In this document: positions 8,647 to 17,938 of the stretch, in pieces | How the letters are laid out: every line of letters starts with the position of its first letter | Numbering within the stretch: position 1 is the stretch's first letter | DNA from: Flavipsychrobacter sp. | GTDB lineage: Bacteria > Bacteroidota > Bacteroidia > Chitinophagales > Chitinophagaceae | NCBI GenBank assembly: GCA_017849575.1 | Contig: JAFIGV010000019.1 | Span: 124,001 to 188,000, forward strand | Direction of reading: 5' to 3' | DNA length: 64,000 bases | Translations under genes and position numbers: made by a program | Notes under the pieces: model-generated | Told to the model about the DNA's origin: nothing | The model's database searches: none | Seen by the model: the letters and a program-made list of their open reading frames with translations, nothing else

Positions 8647-10014
8647 GTGAAGATTGTCTATTGTATTAATCACTTTCTGCCGCTGCATGTAGCCGGGACG
8701 GAAATCTATACCTTTTCGCTGATAAAAGAGATGCAGGCACGCGGCGCTGAATGCCTGGTGCTGATGCCCCACTACGGTGAGAAACGCAACAAAACTTACT
8801 GGGTGGATGGTATCAAGGTGGTTTGTTATGCAGAGCCCTCAGATGCCGACCGTAGTCTTGATATGGGGAAGCGCGCGCCTATTGGCCTTGAGGCCTATCG
8901 GCAGGTGCTGAAACAAGAAGCCCCGGATATCATACATTTTCAGGAGTTGGCAGGCGGCAATGGTCTGAGCATTTTTCATCTGAAAGAAGCGCGAAAGACC
9001 GGTGCCAAAGTAGTGATCACTTTCCACCTGGCCGGTTATTCCTGCCGTACGGGAGATCTGATGTTTAAACAGCAGACTCTTTGCGACGGTGTAATAAACG
9101 AGCAGAAGTGTAGCGAGTGTTTCATTCACTACAAGGGATATGAACGTATAAAGAAGCCGCTTACTTTTGTTTCTGACCTCCTTTACAAGCTGAACTTCGA
9201 TACCTCATCCATGCCTAATAGGCTGGGTACATCGCTCTCCTTTCCGTTTCTGATTAAAAAGCTACGTAATAACCTGATCGAAATTGCCGACAACTGCGAC
9301 AAACTTGTCATACTGACCCGTTGGTATTTCGACATACTGGTGAGGAATGGAATACCCGCCTCTTCTTTAGCAATCATCCGCCAGGGTCTTCCTTTAAAAG
9401 ACACCGGCCTACGCATGAAACCTCCGCAGAGCACTCCCTTACGGATCATCTTCATTGGCCGTATTGCTCCCTATAAAGGCATACACTTGCTCATCGAGGC
9501 GCTGCGAACCATTGACCCTAAATTAGTGAGCCTGCACATATACGGTAGTACCACCGATAGCAGCTATGAGCGAACCTGGAAGATAGCCAGCGTATCCATG
9601 CCCAATGTGAAGTGGATGGGGCAACTGGCGCAAGCCGAAGTCATACCTACCATAAGCAGGTACCATGTATTGTGTCTTCCGTCCACTTTTTCGGAGATGT
9701 CTCCCCTGGTCATTCAGGAAGCCTATGCTGCGGGCATACCCGTCATAGCCAGCAATACCTATGGCAATGCCGAACAGGTGAAACATGAGCGAAGCGGTCT
9801 GCTCTTTGAGTTTAACAATGCCGATGATCTGCGTAGTCAGATCCTGCGCCTTATTGAGGAGCCTGATCTGATCGGGAAACTGCGGGATCAGATCAGGCCG
9901 CCCCGAAGTTTTGAACAAGTGGGTAAGGAATATATGGACGTGTACCGCTCTTTGTTCGATCCGGTTCAACCACCCGAGAGTTCCCATTCCGAACAGATAA
10001 TACTAGAAAAATAA
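8647..10014 (+). CDS. Glycosyltransferase family 4 with a Cys-rich insertion
   Basis: A 455-residue GT-B enzyme. It has a GT4 N-terminus (INHFLPLHVAGTEIYTFSL), a donor-domain opening IIFIGRIAPYKGIHLLIEAL (about 276-295), and TFSEMSPLVIQEAYAAGIPV with the two conserved Glu residues (about 345-364). A loop in the N-terminal domain contains a CRTGD...C...CSEC cluster (about 138-159), probably a small structural metal site as seen in some GT4 proteins. The start is GTG 8647, six bases after the previous stop. Confidence 0.88.
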   Translation: MKIVYCINHFLPLHVAGTEIYTFSLIKEMQARGAECLVLMPHYGEKRNKTYWVDGIKVVCYAEPSDADRSLDMGKRAPIGLEAYRQVLKQEAPDIIHFQELAGGNGLSIFHLKEARKTGAKVVITFHLAGYSCRTGDLMFKQQTLCDGVINEQKCSECFIHYKGYERIKKPLTFVSDLLYKLNFDTSSMPNRLGTSLSFPFLIKKLRNNLIEIADNCDKLVILTRWYFDILVRNGIPASSLAIIRQGLPLKDTGLRMKPPQSTPLRIIFIGRIAPYKGIHLLIEALRTIDPKLVSLHIYGSTTDSSYERTWKIASVSMPNVKWMGQLAQAEVIPTISRYHVLCLPSTFSEMSPLVIQEAYAAGIPVIASNTYGNAEQVKHERSGLLFEFNNADDLRSQILRLIEEPDLIGKLRDQIRPPRSFEQVGKEYMDVYRSLFDPVQPPESSHSEQIILEK

Positions 10015-10037
10015 AGGCCACTTACAATACCTAAACG

Positions 10038-11081
10038 ATGAAGATTTTGATGATCATGGACCCCGGTATTCTTATTCCGCCTAAAGGTTATGGTGGCCAC
10101 GAACGACTTGTGGACATGTTTGCGCGAGAGTATGTGCGACAGGGGCACGAGGTACACTTGCTCGTGACCGAGGGTTCTCAGATTCCCGGTTGTACGATAC
10201 ACCCTTTGGGTAAGGAAGGATTTCCGCCGAAACAAGAAGATGTGATCAAAGCTGTGTACACGGCCTGGAAATTTCTCACCGTTCATCTGGGCTCTTTCGA
10301 TCTGATACATAATTTCGGGCGAATGATCTATTTGTTGCCGGTACTTTCGGGCAGGGTAAAAAAGATCATGACCTATGGTCGCGAGATCAGTGCCCGCAAC
10401 ATACGATACATCAATAGGCTTCCCTTGCGTAATATGGTTTTTACCGGTTGCAGCAATGACCTCATCTCCCGTGGTGGGGTAGCAGGCCGATGGGAAACCG
10501 TGTATAATGCCATTGATTTTTCGCGATATCAGTTGAATGACAAGGTAGCACCGGATGCGCCATTAATGTTCTTAGGCAGGATTGAAGAAGTGAAGGGTTG
10601 CCACACCGCTATCAAGGTGGCGAAGGCGCTTAAGAGGCGCCTGATCATCGCCGGCAACCGGTCGCCGCTTACTGAGGAACAGGTTTATTTTGAACAGGAA
10701 ATAGCTCCACATATTGATGGCACCAGAATCGTCTGGGTAGGGCAGGTAAATGATGAACAGAAAAATCATTATCTGCGCCAGTCGGCTGCCCTGCTGTTTC
10801 CCATTGAGTGGAACGAACCCTTCGGGATGGTAATGGTGGAAGCCATGGCCTGCGGCACACCCGTGCTGGCTTTTCGTCGCGGATCGGTAGATGAGGTAGT
10901 GGACGAAGGAGTAACGGGTTTCAAAGTAAACACAGCGGAACAAATGATTGATGCCTTTAGAAATGTGGCTGAGATGGATCGCACGGCTTGCAGAAATCAG
11001 GCACAATCAAGATTCGACGTCTCAGTGATCGCACATCATTATTTAAGCCTTCACAATAAAAAGAAACGCGTTCATGCTTAG
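10038..11081 (+). CDS. Glycosyltransferase family 4
   Basis: A 347-residue GT-B enzyme. It opens with ILMIMDPGILIPPKGYGGHERLV, the PxxyGG(h/t)E loop of GT4 enzymes. It has the donor-domain strand PLMFLGRIEEVKGCHTAI (about 175-192) and the motif EWNEPFGMVMVEAMACGTPV (about 257-276). These agree with UDP- or GDP-sugar transferases acting on the cytoplasmic face. It shares an eight-base overlap with the downstream FkbM gene. Sugar specificity cannot be assigned. Confidence 0.9.
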   Translation: MKILMIMDPGILIPPKGYGGHERLVDMFAREYVRQGHEVHLLVTEGSQIPGCTIHPLGKEGFPPKQEDVIKAVYTAWKFLTVHLGSFDLIHNFGRMIYLLPVLSGRVKKIMTYGREISARNIRYINRLPLRNMVFTGCSNDLISRGGVAGRWETVYNAIDFSRYQLNDKVAPDAPLMFLGRIEEVKGCHTAIKVAKALKRRLIIAGNRSPLTEEQVYFEQEIAPHIDGTRIVWVGQVNDEQKNHYLRQSAALLFPIEWNEPFGMVMVEAMACGTPVLAFRRGSVDEVVDEGVTGFKVNTAEQMIDAFRNVAEMDRTACRNQAQSRFDVSVIAHHYLSLHNKKKRVHA

Positions 11082-11778
11082 CCGCCTGATACCTTCCTCT
11101 GCCAAAAGTCATCTGAAGAACAAACTCGGCGTTCCCTCCCTGAAGCAAGGATTAGTCCACCTTCAGCGCCTGGGCTACCGACCTCGGTCAGCAGTAGATG
11201 TTGGAGCGTATCAAGGTGAATGGACCCGAACATTTTTGTCTGTTTTTCCGGGTACACCGGTCATGATGGTTGAGCCCCAATTATCAAAAGAAAAATGGCT
11301 GCAGTCCGTATGTGCGGAGCATTGTACTGTGCAATACGAAATGGCATTATTGGGCCCGGCAGAAGGAGCGCTGTTTCATTTTTCAGAAGATGAAACAGCG
11401 AGTCACGTACAGAGAGAACTTGACGGAGACGCTCCACAAAAAGCAGCGCGAAGCCTCGATGCCTTGCTACAGTCGCGTTCTTTTCCGGCTCCGGATTTCC
11501 TCAAACTTGATGTTCAGGGATTCGAATTAGATGTTTTACGTGGTGGGAAGCAGGCGCTTGCTGTTACAGACTTCTGCCTGTTGGAAGTGGCACTGCTCGA
11601 CTATGGCCAGGGCAATCCGCTGATGCTGGAAGTAGTGAACTTTATGGATACAGCAGGTTTTCAGGCTTATGATATTTTGAGCATTATGCGACGACCATAC
11701 GACAATGCACTTGACCAACTCGATCTTTTATTCATAAAAAAGGACCACCGGCTTATCGCCGAAAAGCGCTGGAAATAA
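11074..11778 (+). CDS. FkbM family SAM-dependent methyltransferase (second copy)
   Basis: A 234-residue methyltransferase with SAVDVGAYQGEWTRTF (motif I, about 34-49), VEPQ closing the second strand, and PDFLKLDVQGFELDVLRGG (about 143-161), the characteristic FkbM late motif. It differs strongly from the FkbM protein at 3324, so the two probably methylate different positions. Its ATG lies inside the last codons of the preceding GT4 gene, which suggests coupled translation and a shared substrate. Confidence 0.87.
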   Translation: MLSRLIPSSAKSHLKNKLGVPSLKQGLVHLQRLGYRPRSAVDVGAYQGEWTRTFLSVFPGTPVMMVEPQLSKEKWLQSVCAEHCTVQYEMALLGPAEGALFHFSEDETASHVQRELDGDAPQKAARSLDALLQSRSFPAPDFLKLDVQGFELDVLRGGKQALAVTDFCLLEVALLDYGQGNPLMLEVVNFMDTAGFQAYDILSIMRRPYDNALDQLDLLFIKKDHRLIAEKRWK

Positions 11779-11787
11779 ACCTGCTCC

Positions 11788-13236
11788 ATGCTGTTCAATT
11801 CTTCGGAGTTCCTTCTTTTCTTTCCGGTCGTTACACTGTTGTACTACCTTTTGCCGCATGGTTGGCGATGGTTGCTGCTGCTGCTGGCGAGCTGCGTGTT
11901 TTACATGTATTTCGTACCGGTCTATATCCTAATTCTATTCTTTACCATTGGTATTGATTATGCCGCGGGCATACTGATCGAAAACAGCAAAACTCCCGCT
12001 ACAAAAAAGCGTTTTCTGGTCATGAGCCTGATTGCCAATATCGGCGTGCTGGCGATTTTCAAGTACTATAATTTCTTTCTCGACAATATCTATGAGCTGT
12101 TCGCTGCACTGAACATTACTTATCACCCGCTTCCTTTTCTATCGATTCTGTTGCCCATTGGTCTTTCTTTTCACACCTTTCAGGCGATGAGCTACACGAT
12201 TGAAGTATATCGGGGTCATCAGCATGCCGAACGGCATTTGGGTATCTACAGTCTCTATGTAATGTTCTATCCGCAGTTGGTAGCAGGTCCTATAGAAAGA
12301 CCGCAAAATCTATTGCATCAGTTTCGTGAACATCATAGTTTTGAAGCGCAGCAGTTGCTCGATGGGTTACGCCTGATGCTTTGGGGGCTTTTTAAAAAAG
12401 TAGTGATCGCAGACCGGTTGTCTATATATGTGGATACCGTTTATGATCATCCGGCAGGGTACCATTGGGGAAATCTTGCCATTGCGACTGTGTTCTTTAC
12501 CATTCAGATCTACTGCGATTTTTCCGGGTATTCTGATATGGCAATAGGCGCTGCCCGGAGCATGGGTTTCAAGCTCATGACCAATTTCAACCGACCCTAT
12601 GCTGCCCGGAATATTCAGGAGTTTTGGAAAAAATGGCACATCTCACTTTCTACCTGGTTTAAGGATTATGTTTTCATTCCGCTGGGTGGTAGCCGCCGTG
12701 GGCTTGCCGTTACCTGCCGCAATACACTCATTGTATTCTTATTGAGCGGCTTCTGGCATGGTGCCAACTGGACCTTTATCATCTGGGGTGCACTGCATAG
12801 CCTGTACATGCTCGCTTACCTGCTCTATAAGCACTACAGCAAGGCGGCCGACCGGCGCAGTCATCTGATTTCTTTGCTAAGCACCCTGCTGACTTTTGTG
12901 CTGGTTGCCTTAGCCTGGGTTTATTTCAGAGCCAATGATGCAGGCAGCGCTTCTCTGATCCTCCAGCATATGCTTACCGGTTTTCAGGCAGTACCCTTTC
13001 AGCAGGTGTTGAAAGATGTTTCACAAAACAACGCCATTGTGTTTACGAATGCTGGTATGCTGGTATCAATAGCAATGATTCTACTGATGTTTTTCCTGGA
13101 GCGTAGGCTACCTGCACAGCTTTTCAGCCTGAATAAGCGCCCCGCGGTTGATCTTGCCTTTTGTTCTATGGTGCTTTCACTGGTGTTTATCTTCGGTGTT
13201 TTTGGAAACAAGTCTTTTATCTATTTCCAGTTCTGA
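11788..13236 (+). CDS. MBOAT family membrane O-acyltransferase (AlgI-like)
   Basis: A 482-residue polytopic membrane protein. It shows the AlgI signatures MFYPQLVAGPIERPQNLL (about 158-175), IQEFWKKWHISLSTWFKDYVFIPLGG (about 274-300, with the first invariant His) and FWHGANWTFIIWGALHS (about 321-337, catalytic His). These proteins move acetyl groups across the inner membrane for O-acetylation of exported polysaccharides. The stop codon overlaps the next ATG by one base, and that gene encodes the SGNH-type partner expected for such a system. Confidence 0.93.
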   Translation: MLFNSSEFLLFFPVVTLLYYLLPHGWRWLLLLLASCVFYMYFVPVYILILFFTIGIDYAAGILIENSKTPATKKRFLVMSLIANIGVLAIFKYYNFFLDNIYELFAALNITYHPLPFLSILLPIGLSFHTFQAMSYTIEVYRGHQHAERHLGIYSLYVMFYPQLVAGPIERPQNLLHQFREHHSFEAQQLLDGLRLMLWGLFKKVVIADRLSIYVDTVYDHPAGYHWGNLAIATVFFTIQIYCDFSGYSDMAIGAARSMGFKLMTNFNRPYAARNIQEFWKKWHISLSTWFKDYVFIPLGGSRRGLAVTCRNTLIVFLLSGFWHGANWTFIIWGALHSLYMLAYLLYKHYSKAADRRSHLISLLSTLLTFVLVALAWVYFRANDAGSASLILQHMLTGFQAVPFQQVLKDVSQNNAIVFTNAGMLVSIAMILLMFFLERRLPAQLFSLNKRPAVDLAFCSMVLSLVFIFGVFGNKSFIYFQF

Positions 13237-14189
13237 TGCGTTCACCCTTGCTCCGAATCCTATGGGCGTTCATGATCGCCTTGTTGGTCAGTCAGGTAGT
13301 ATATTCTTTTGTGAGCCACCGCCTGTCGCGATATGAATTGCATATGCACCAAAAGTTTAGTGAACTTTTTTCAGACAGCACCCACTATTCCATTTTATTC
13401 CTTGGCTCGTCAAAAACTCATGCAGACATTCATCCGGCTATTGTCGATACCATTTGCGGAGCGACTAGCTACAACGCGGGTGTGGACGGTATATCGCTTT
13501 TTGAAGAGAAGCTTATTTTAGAAGGCTATCTTGCCCGACATCCGGTACCCAGGGTGGTGGTGCTCAGTTTCGACCTTCACTCCTTTAGCGGCGCCAGAAA
13601 TTTTTTCAATGCAAAGCAGTATTTTCCTTTTGTCGCCAACAAAGTTGTGGACACTACGCTTGCCAGTCATCAGGCACTTTCAGGCTTAAAAAGGTTTGTT
13701 CCCTTACTCCGTCTGTCCGATTACTCCGACGATGATAAGACAGTCGTTGTACTAAAATCACTTGCCGGGCACAACGATATACCGCAGGGCGAATTTCAAT
13801 ACAAAGGTTATCTTTCTAATAGTGACCACGTAATGGATGAAGCACCGAAAAGTCTGGATAGTCAAAAGATGACTCCCGTAGGTAGAGCCTTATTGTACGA
13901 TATCATCGGGATCTGCAGGCGCAGGAACATTACATTGATATTGGTGTACTCACCCGAATATCAGCAGATCTTTTTGCGTCAGGCACCCAATGGGAAAACG
14001 GTAATGGATAGCGTTCAGAATATTGCAGGGAGGGAAGGGATATTGTTGTTGAGAAATGAACAATTAGCCCTTTGCAATGATGAACAGTACTTCCGCAATG
14101 TCGGTCACCTGAATAAACGAGGTGCGATACTATATTCGGAGATATTAGCGCGCCAGATTAATCATTATCTGCAGCAACAGAATCGGTGA
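13236..14189 (+). CDS. SGNH/GDSL-like periplasmic acetylation partner (AlgJ/AlgX-like role)
   Basis: A 317-residue protein with an N-terminal signal anchor (about residues 5-25). It then has ILFLGSSKTHADI (about 53-65), a block I with the nucleophile Ser, and EQYFRNVGHLNKRGA (about 282-296), which contains the His of the catalytic block. The layout is that of the periplasmic esterase-fold partners of MBOAT acyltransferases, which pass the acetyl group to the polymer. The ATG at 13236 overlaps the upstream TGA. An in-frame extension to 13161 is inside the MBOAT gene and is rejected. Confidence 0.8.
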   Translation: MRSPLLRILWAFMIALLVSQVVYSFVSHRLSRYELHMHQKFSELFSDSTHYSILFLGSSKTHADIHPAIVDTICGATSYNAGVDGISLFEEKLILEGYLARHPVPRVVVLSFDLHSFSGARNFFNAKQYFPFVANKVVDTTLASHQALSGLKRFVPLLRLSDYSDDDKTVVVLKSLAGHNDIPQGEFQYKGYLSNSDHVMDEAPKSLDSQKMTPVGRALLYDIIGICRRRNITLILVYSPEYQQIFLRQAPNGKTVMDSVQNIAGREGILLLRNEQLALCNDEQYFRNVGHLNKRGAILYSEILARQINHYLQQQNR

Positions 14190-14200
14190 CGAGCCAGAAG

Positions 14201-15424
14201 ATGAAGAAACGAATTGTGTTGGTGAGCTCGGGTCAGCCCTCTGCCAACCCAAGGCTGGTAAAAGAGGCCACAGCGTTAAGTGATGCTGGGTATGGAACGA
14301 CTGTCATTTACTGCCCGCTCTCTCCCTGGGCGGATGAATCAGACAAAAGGCTAATGAAGCAATACCCAGACATCGAATGGATTGTTGCAGGTGTGCACCC
14401 GAATCATCAGCCCTTGCGGTACAAGTTTGCGCGACTGCGACAGAAAATTTACCAATATCTGTTCCGTTTTTTCCCTTCGAATGTAGGTTTCGCTATCCGC
14501 TCGAACGTGTTATTCAGTCAGGAGTTGATGCACAAGGCAATCAGCAAGGAAGCAGATCTTTATATCGGTCACAATATTGGTGCTCTGTCTGCGGTTACTA
14601 CAGCCGCAAGAAGATTTCAGCGAAAAGCTTCGTTCGATTTTGAAGATTACCACCGTGGAGAAGATAAGGAAGGTTCGGTACACTGGAGGAAAATAAAGCT
14701 GATTGAAGATTATTATGTGCCGATGTTAGCAGGTGCAACGGCTGCAAGTCCGCTCATTGCGGAGGCTTATCAACAGCACTATCCTTCACTTAGCATAGTT
14801 TGCATCAATAACTGTTTTCCGCTACGTTATCAGCAAGCGTTTCGCACACTTCCTTCCGCGCCGCTCAAGTTATTCTGGTTCTCACAGTATATTGGTCCGG
14901 AAAGAGGATTGGAAACAATCATCGAGGCGATAGGTTTAACGGGAAGAAAGGATATAGTATTTACCTTGCTTGGAAATGTCTCTGAAGAACACAGAGGCTA
15001 TTTCAGCACGCTGGCAGCGCGTGCGGGTTTGGCAGATTCACAGTTGATTTTTCATCCTCCGGTAGCAGAAGAGTCTTTAGTGAGCATAGCCGCAGAGCAC
15101 CATATTGGCGTTGCAGCCGAGGTCAGTTTGTTACGCAACCGAGACCTTTGCCTTACCAATAAGATTTTCACCTATCTGCTTGCCGGAAACGCCATTGTTT
15201 TTTCAGAAACGCGGGCGCAGGTTTCTTTTCAGGCTGCAGCTCCGCAGGCAGGCATCCTCTACCACAATGCTTCGGCGCTTTCTAAAATACTGTTGGATTA
15301 TATTTCCGATCCACAACGGTTGCACGCACACCGCCATGCTTCCTATAGTTTGGGACGCGACGAACTTAACTGGGATCAGGAGCAAAAGAAATTTTTCGTG
15401 CTTATAAAGCAAATACTGTCTTGA
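14201..15424 (+). CDS. Glycosyltransferase family 4-like protein
   Basis: A 407-residue GT-B protein beginning RIVLVSSGQPSANPRLVKEA. It has the donor-domain strand LKLFWFSQYIGPERGLETII (about 225-244) and the late LCLTNKIFTYLLAGNAIVFS block, in which the usual E-x7-E motif is weak. This variant form is common in Bacteroidota surface-polysaccharide loci. ATG 14201 is chosen over an in-frame GTG at 14186 that overlaps the previous stop. The gene ends in TTGA, sharing its stop with the TTG start of the next gene. Confidence 0.8.
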   Translation: MKKRIVLVSSGQPSANPRLVKEATALSDAGYGTTVIYCPLSPWADESDKRLMKQYPDIEWIVAGVHPNHQPLRYKFARLRQKIYQYLFRFFPSNVGFAIRSNVLFSQELMHKAISKEADLYIGHNIGALSAVTTAARRFQRKASFDFEDYHRGEDKEGSVHWRKIKLIEDYYVPMLAGATAASPLIAEAYQQHYPSLSIVCINNCFPLRYQQAFRTLPSAPLKLFWFSQYIGPERGLETIIEAIGLTGRKDIVFTLLGNVSEEHRGYFSTLAARAGLADSQLIFHPPVAEESLVSIAAEHHIGVAAEVSLLRNRDLCLTNKIFTYLLAGNAIVFSETRAQVSFQAAAPQAGILYHNASALSKILLDYISDPQRLHAHRHASYSLGRDELNWDQEQKKFFVLIKQILS

Positions 15425-16704
15425 AAAAAATTCTCATTATTACCCCACATTATCCGCCATCCAACCTCGCAGCGGTGCATCGGAGCAGGTTGTTTGCACA
15501 ACATCTGCCCACATATGGCTGGGAGCCGGTCATCCTCACCGTGCATGAAGACTTTTACGAGGAAGAGCCCGACTGGAATCTTCATAAACTACTGCCTGCC
15601 GGGCAGCGGATCGAAAAGGTAAGGGCATTTCGCGTAACGCGCCCGAGGCTCATCGGCGACATTGGTCTTCGGGCTTTTCTCCAGCTTTTTCGCAAGGCAA
15701 AGGAACTTATTCGCAGCGAAGCGATTGACTTTCTCTACATACCTATCCCATCCTTTTATGGAGCACTATTGGGGCGTTGGTTGCATCATAGCACGCGGGT
15801 TCCCTATGGAATTGACTATATAGATCCCTGGGTACACAAATTTCCGGGTAGTGACAAAGTTTTTTCGAGGCATTGGCTGAGCACAAAAATCGCCGGTTTT
15901 CTTGAACCTATTGCTATTAAAAAGGCGCGGCTCATTACGGGTGTTGCGGAAGGCTATTACAAAGGCGTGCAGGAACGAAATCCTCACTTATTGCAGCAGG
16001 CTGTTTTTGGCGCCATGCCTTACGGTGGGGAAGCACGCGATCATGAGATGGTAAAACAGCTTGCTTTGACGCCCTACCTTTTTCAACGAAATGAAACTAA
16101 GATTCAACTTGTATATGCAGGTGCGATGCTCCCGAAAGCATACAAACCCCTGGAGGCTATTTTTAACGCTATCCGGCAACATTCCGAGATATTTGCACAG
16201 GTAGAATTTCATTTTATCGGAACAGGGAAAGCACCCAACGATCCTCACGGACATAACATTAAGCCGCTGGCGGAGCAATACGGACTGTGGCAGACCGTTG
16301 TTTTTGAATACCCCCGGCGAATTCCCTATCTGGATGTGCTGGTTCATCTCGATCAGGCTGACGGTGTATTTATTCTGGGTAGTACCGAACCGCACTATAC
16401 TCCCTCGAAAACCTATCAGGGCGTATTGAGCCAGAAGCCTATACTGGCGGTGCTGCACCGGGAGAGCACCGCTGTGGATATTCTACGGGCATCGAATGCG
16501 GGTACAGTGCTCGATTTTGATGGAGAAAAGGAAGTGCCGGAGATTGCTCATCGATTTCCGGAGGCCTGGCTGCAGTACGACAGTTTTCGCAGGTCCTTTC
16601 GCGCCGAACAGGTACAGATGGATGAATTTGAACCTTTTAGCGCAAAAAATGTTACAGGTAAACTTGCCGTTTTGCTCAAGGAAGCACTATCGAACGGAAG
16701 TTAA
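15421..16704 (+). CDS. Glycosyltransferase family 4-like protein
   Basis: A 427-residue protein that starts ILIITPHYPPSNLAAVHRSR, the PPS-x4-HR N-terminal motif of a well-known subgroup of GT4-like enzymes. It contains LIYAG-type donor-domain sequence (IQLVYAGAMLPKAYKPLEAI, about 222-241) and GVFILGSTEPHYTPSKTYQG near residue 320. The TTG start at 15421 overlaps the preceding TGA by four bases (TTGA), an arrangement that supports translational coupling. It is predicted to be cytoplasmic, and its sugar is unknown. Confidence 0.83.
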   Translation: MKKILIITPHYPPSNLAAVHRSRLFAQHLPTYGWEPVILTVHEDFYEEEPDWNLHKLLPAGQRIEKVRAFRVTRPRLIGDIGLRAFLQLFRKAKELIRSEAIDFLYIPIPSFYGALLGRWLHHSTRVPYGIDYIDPWVHKFPGSDKVFSRHWLSTKIAGFLEPIAIKKARLITGVAEGYYKGVQERNPHLLQQAVFGAMPYGGEARDHEMVKQLALTPYLFQRNETKIQLVYAGAMLPKAYKPLEAIFNAIRQHSEIFAQVEFHFIGTGKAPNDPHGHNIKPLAEQYGLWQTVVFEYPRRIPYLDVLVHLDQADGVFILGSTEPHYTPSKTYQGVLSQKPILAVLHRESTAVDILRASNAGTVLDFDGEKEVPEIAHRFPEAWLQYDSFRRSFRAEQVQMDEFEPFSAKNVTGKLAVLLKEALSNGS

Positions 16705-16706
16705 GT

Positions 16707-17774
16707 ATGCCCAATAAAAGGATTGAAGTAATTGACGGTTGGAGAACGATTGCCGCCCTCGGCGTTTTGTATGCGCATGTATGGGGGACGTTAAAACATC
16801 CTGAATTAAACGTAGCAGGGTTCGACCTTTTTAAAGCGCTGAATCTATTTGGGAATGGCGTTTTGCTATTTTATGTTATCAGCGGGTTTTTCTTCTTCCG
16901 CTTATCCGATGAGTCGACGGTCTTGACGTTAAAAGGCTCATTAGCATTCGTAAAAAGGCGCTGGAAGCGGATAGCGCCCGCTTTTTACTTTGCTGCTGCT
17001 GTATTGGTGGTTGTCAATTACCCGGGGATGATGTCGTCAATGAAAATGCTGATCGCGAATTTTTTATTTCTACATACCCTTCTTCCACACGCCGAAATAG
17101 ACTCTGTTTTTTGGTCGCTTGCGGTGGAGTGGCATTTCTACCTTTTGCTTCCCGCCATACTTCTGGCATCGAAAAAATGGGGTGCGCTGCCGCTTATTTT
17201 TTTTACGTTATTGATAGGTATTGTCCTAAATGCCCTTTTTTATTCCGGTCGGTTAGGAGACATTCCATCTTGGAGCTACAATCTGCCCGCCAATATTGGT
17301 CATTTTGCGTGGGGTTTTTTACTTGCATGGCTTGTGCGCACAAAGAAGAAGTTAAGATTATTTTACGGAGCTCCCGGATTTTTCGGAGGGATGTTGATAG
17401 CCTACACAGGAAAGCTACTGTACTTCTCTTCTGTGGTTCAGGCGGCAGGAAACTTTGGCTTTCTGTTACAGGCTGTAGGTCCCTTTATCATGACCTTTGG
17501 TTTCGCCATGGCGATCTATGGCTCACTTACCTCTCATGTTGCCGGTAAAATAATCGGAAATTCTGCTTTCACATTTCTCGGGAAAATATCCTACAGCTTC
17601 TACCTCTGGCATAATGCAACCATGCACTTCGTCTTTGACCACGCTCCGTTTTCCTGGGATAGAAGTGCAGGTAGTTTATTTTTGTTACTCACCATTACGT
17701 TGGTTATTCTTATACCCATTTCGATGCTCAGCTATCGGGTTTTTGAATCGTTTTATTTTTCGTCTAGCAGGTAG
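16707..17774 (+). CDS. Acyltransferase family 3 membrane protein (OafA/YrhL-like)
   Basis: A 355-residue protein with about ten hydrophobic segments. It shows the family's RIEVIDGWRTIAALGVLYAHVWG N-terminus (the R and H are catalytically important) and SVFWSLAVEWHFYLLLPAI (about 133-151). Such enzymes O-acetylate or otherwise acylate surface polysaccharides. It begins two bases after the previous stop and closes the first, tightly packed half of the locus. A 164-bp AT-rich gap follows. Confidence 0.9.
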   Translation: MPNKRIEVIDGWRTIAALGVLYAHVWGTLKHPELNVAGFDLFKALNLFGNGVLLFYVISGFFFFRLSDESTVLTLKGSLAFVKRRWKRIAPAFYFAAAVLVVVNYPGMMSSMKMLIANFLFLHTLLPHAEIDSVFWSLAVEWHFYLLLPAILLASKKWGALPLIFFTLLIGIVLNALFYSGRLGDIPSWSYNLPANIGHFAWGFLLAWLVRTKKKLRLFYGAPGFFGGMLIAYTGKLLYFSSVVQAAGNFGFLLQAVGPFIMTFGFAMAIYGSLTSHVAGKIIGNSAFTFLGKISYSFYLWHNATMHFVFDHAPFSWDRSAGSLFLLLTITLVILIPISMLSYRVFESFYFSSSR

Positions 17775-17938
17775 CCCTTGACCTATTTTTACTGTTCGAC
17801 AGGTAGAATATTGAAATTTTACATACCTACATTCATCTAGAAATCAAACTACAGCAGGCTATTTGTTGAAGTTCAAGTTTTTTTCAGGCTAAAATCGCGC
17901 TCCAATTCCATTTTAAAGATTGATAAAGAACATTATTC
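17775..17938. other. AT-rich intergenic gap inside the exopolysaccharide locus
   Basis: This is the longest non-coding stretch inside the + strand glycan cluster, where gaps are otherwise usually under 30 bp. I see no hairpin with a T-run and no clean TAnnTTTG box. It may hold a weak promoter for the second half of the locus, but nothing in it can be assigned with confidence. Confidence 0.3.
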
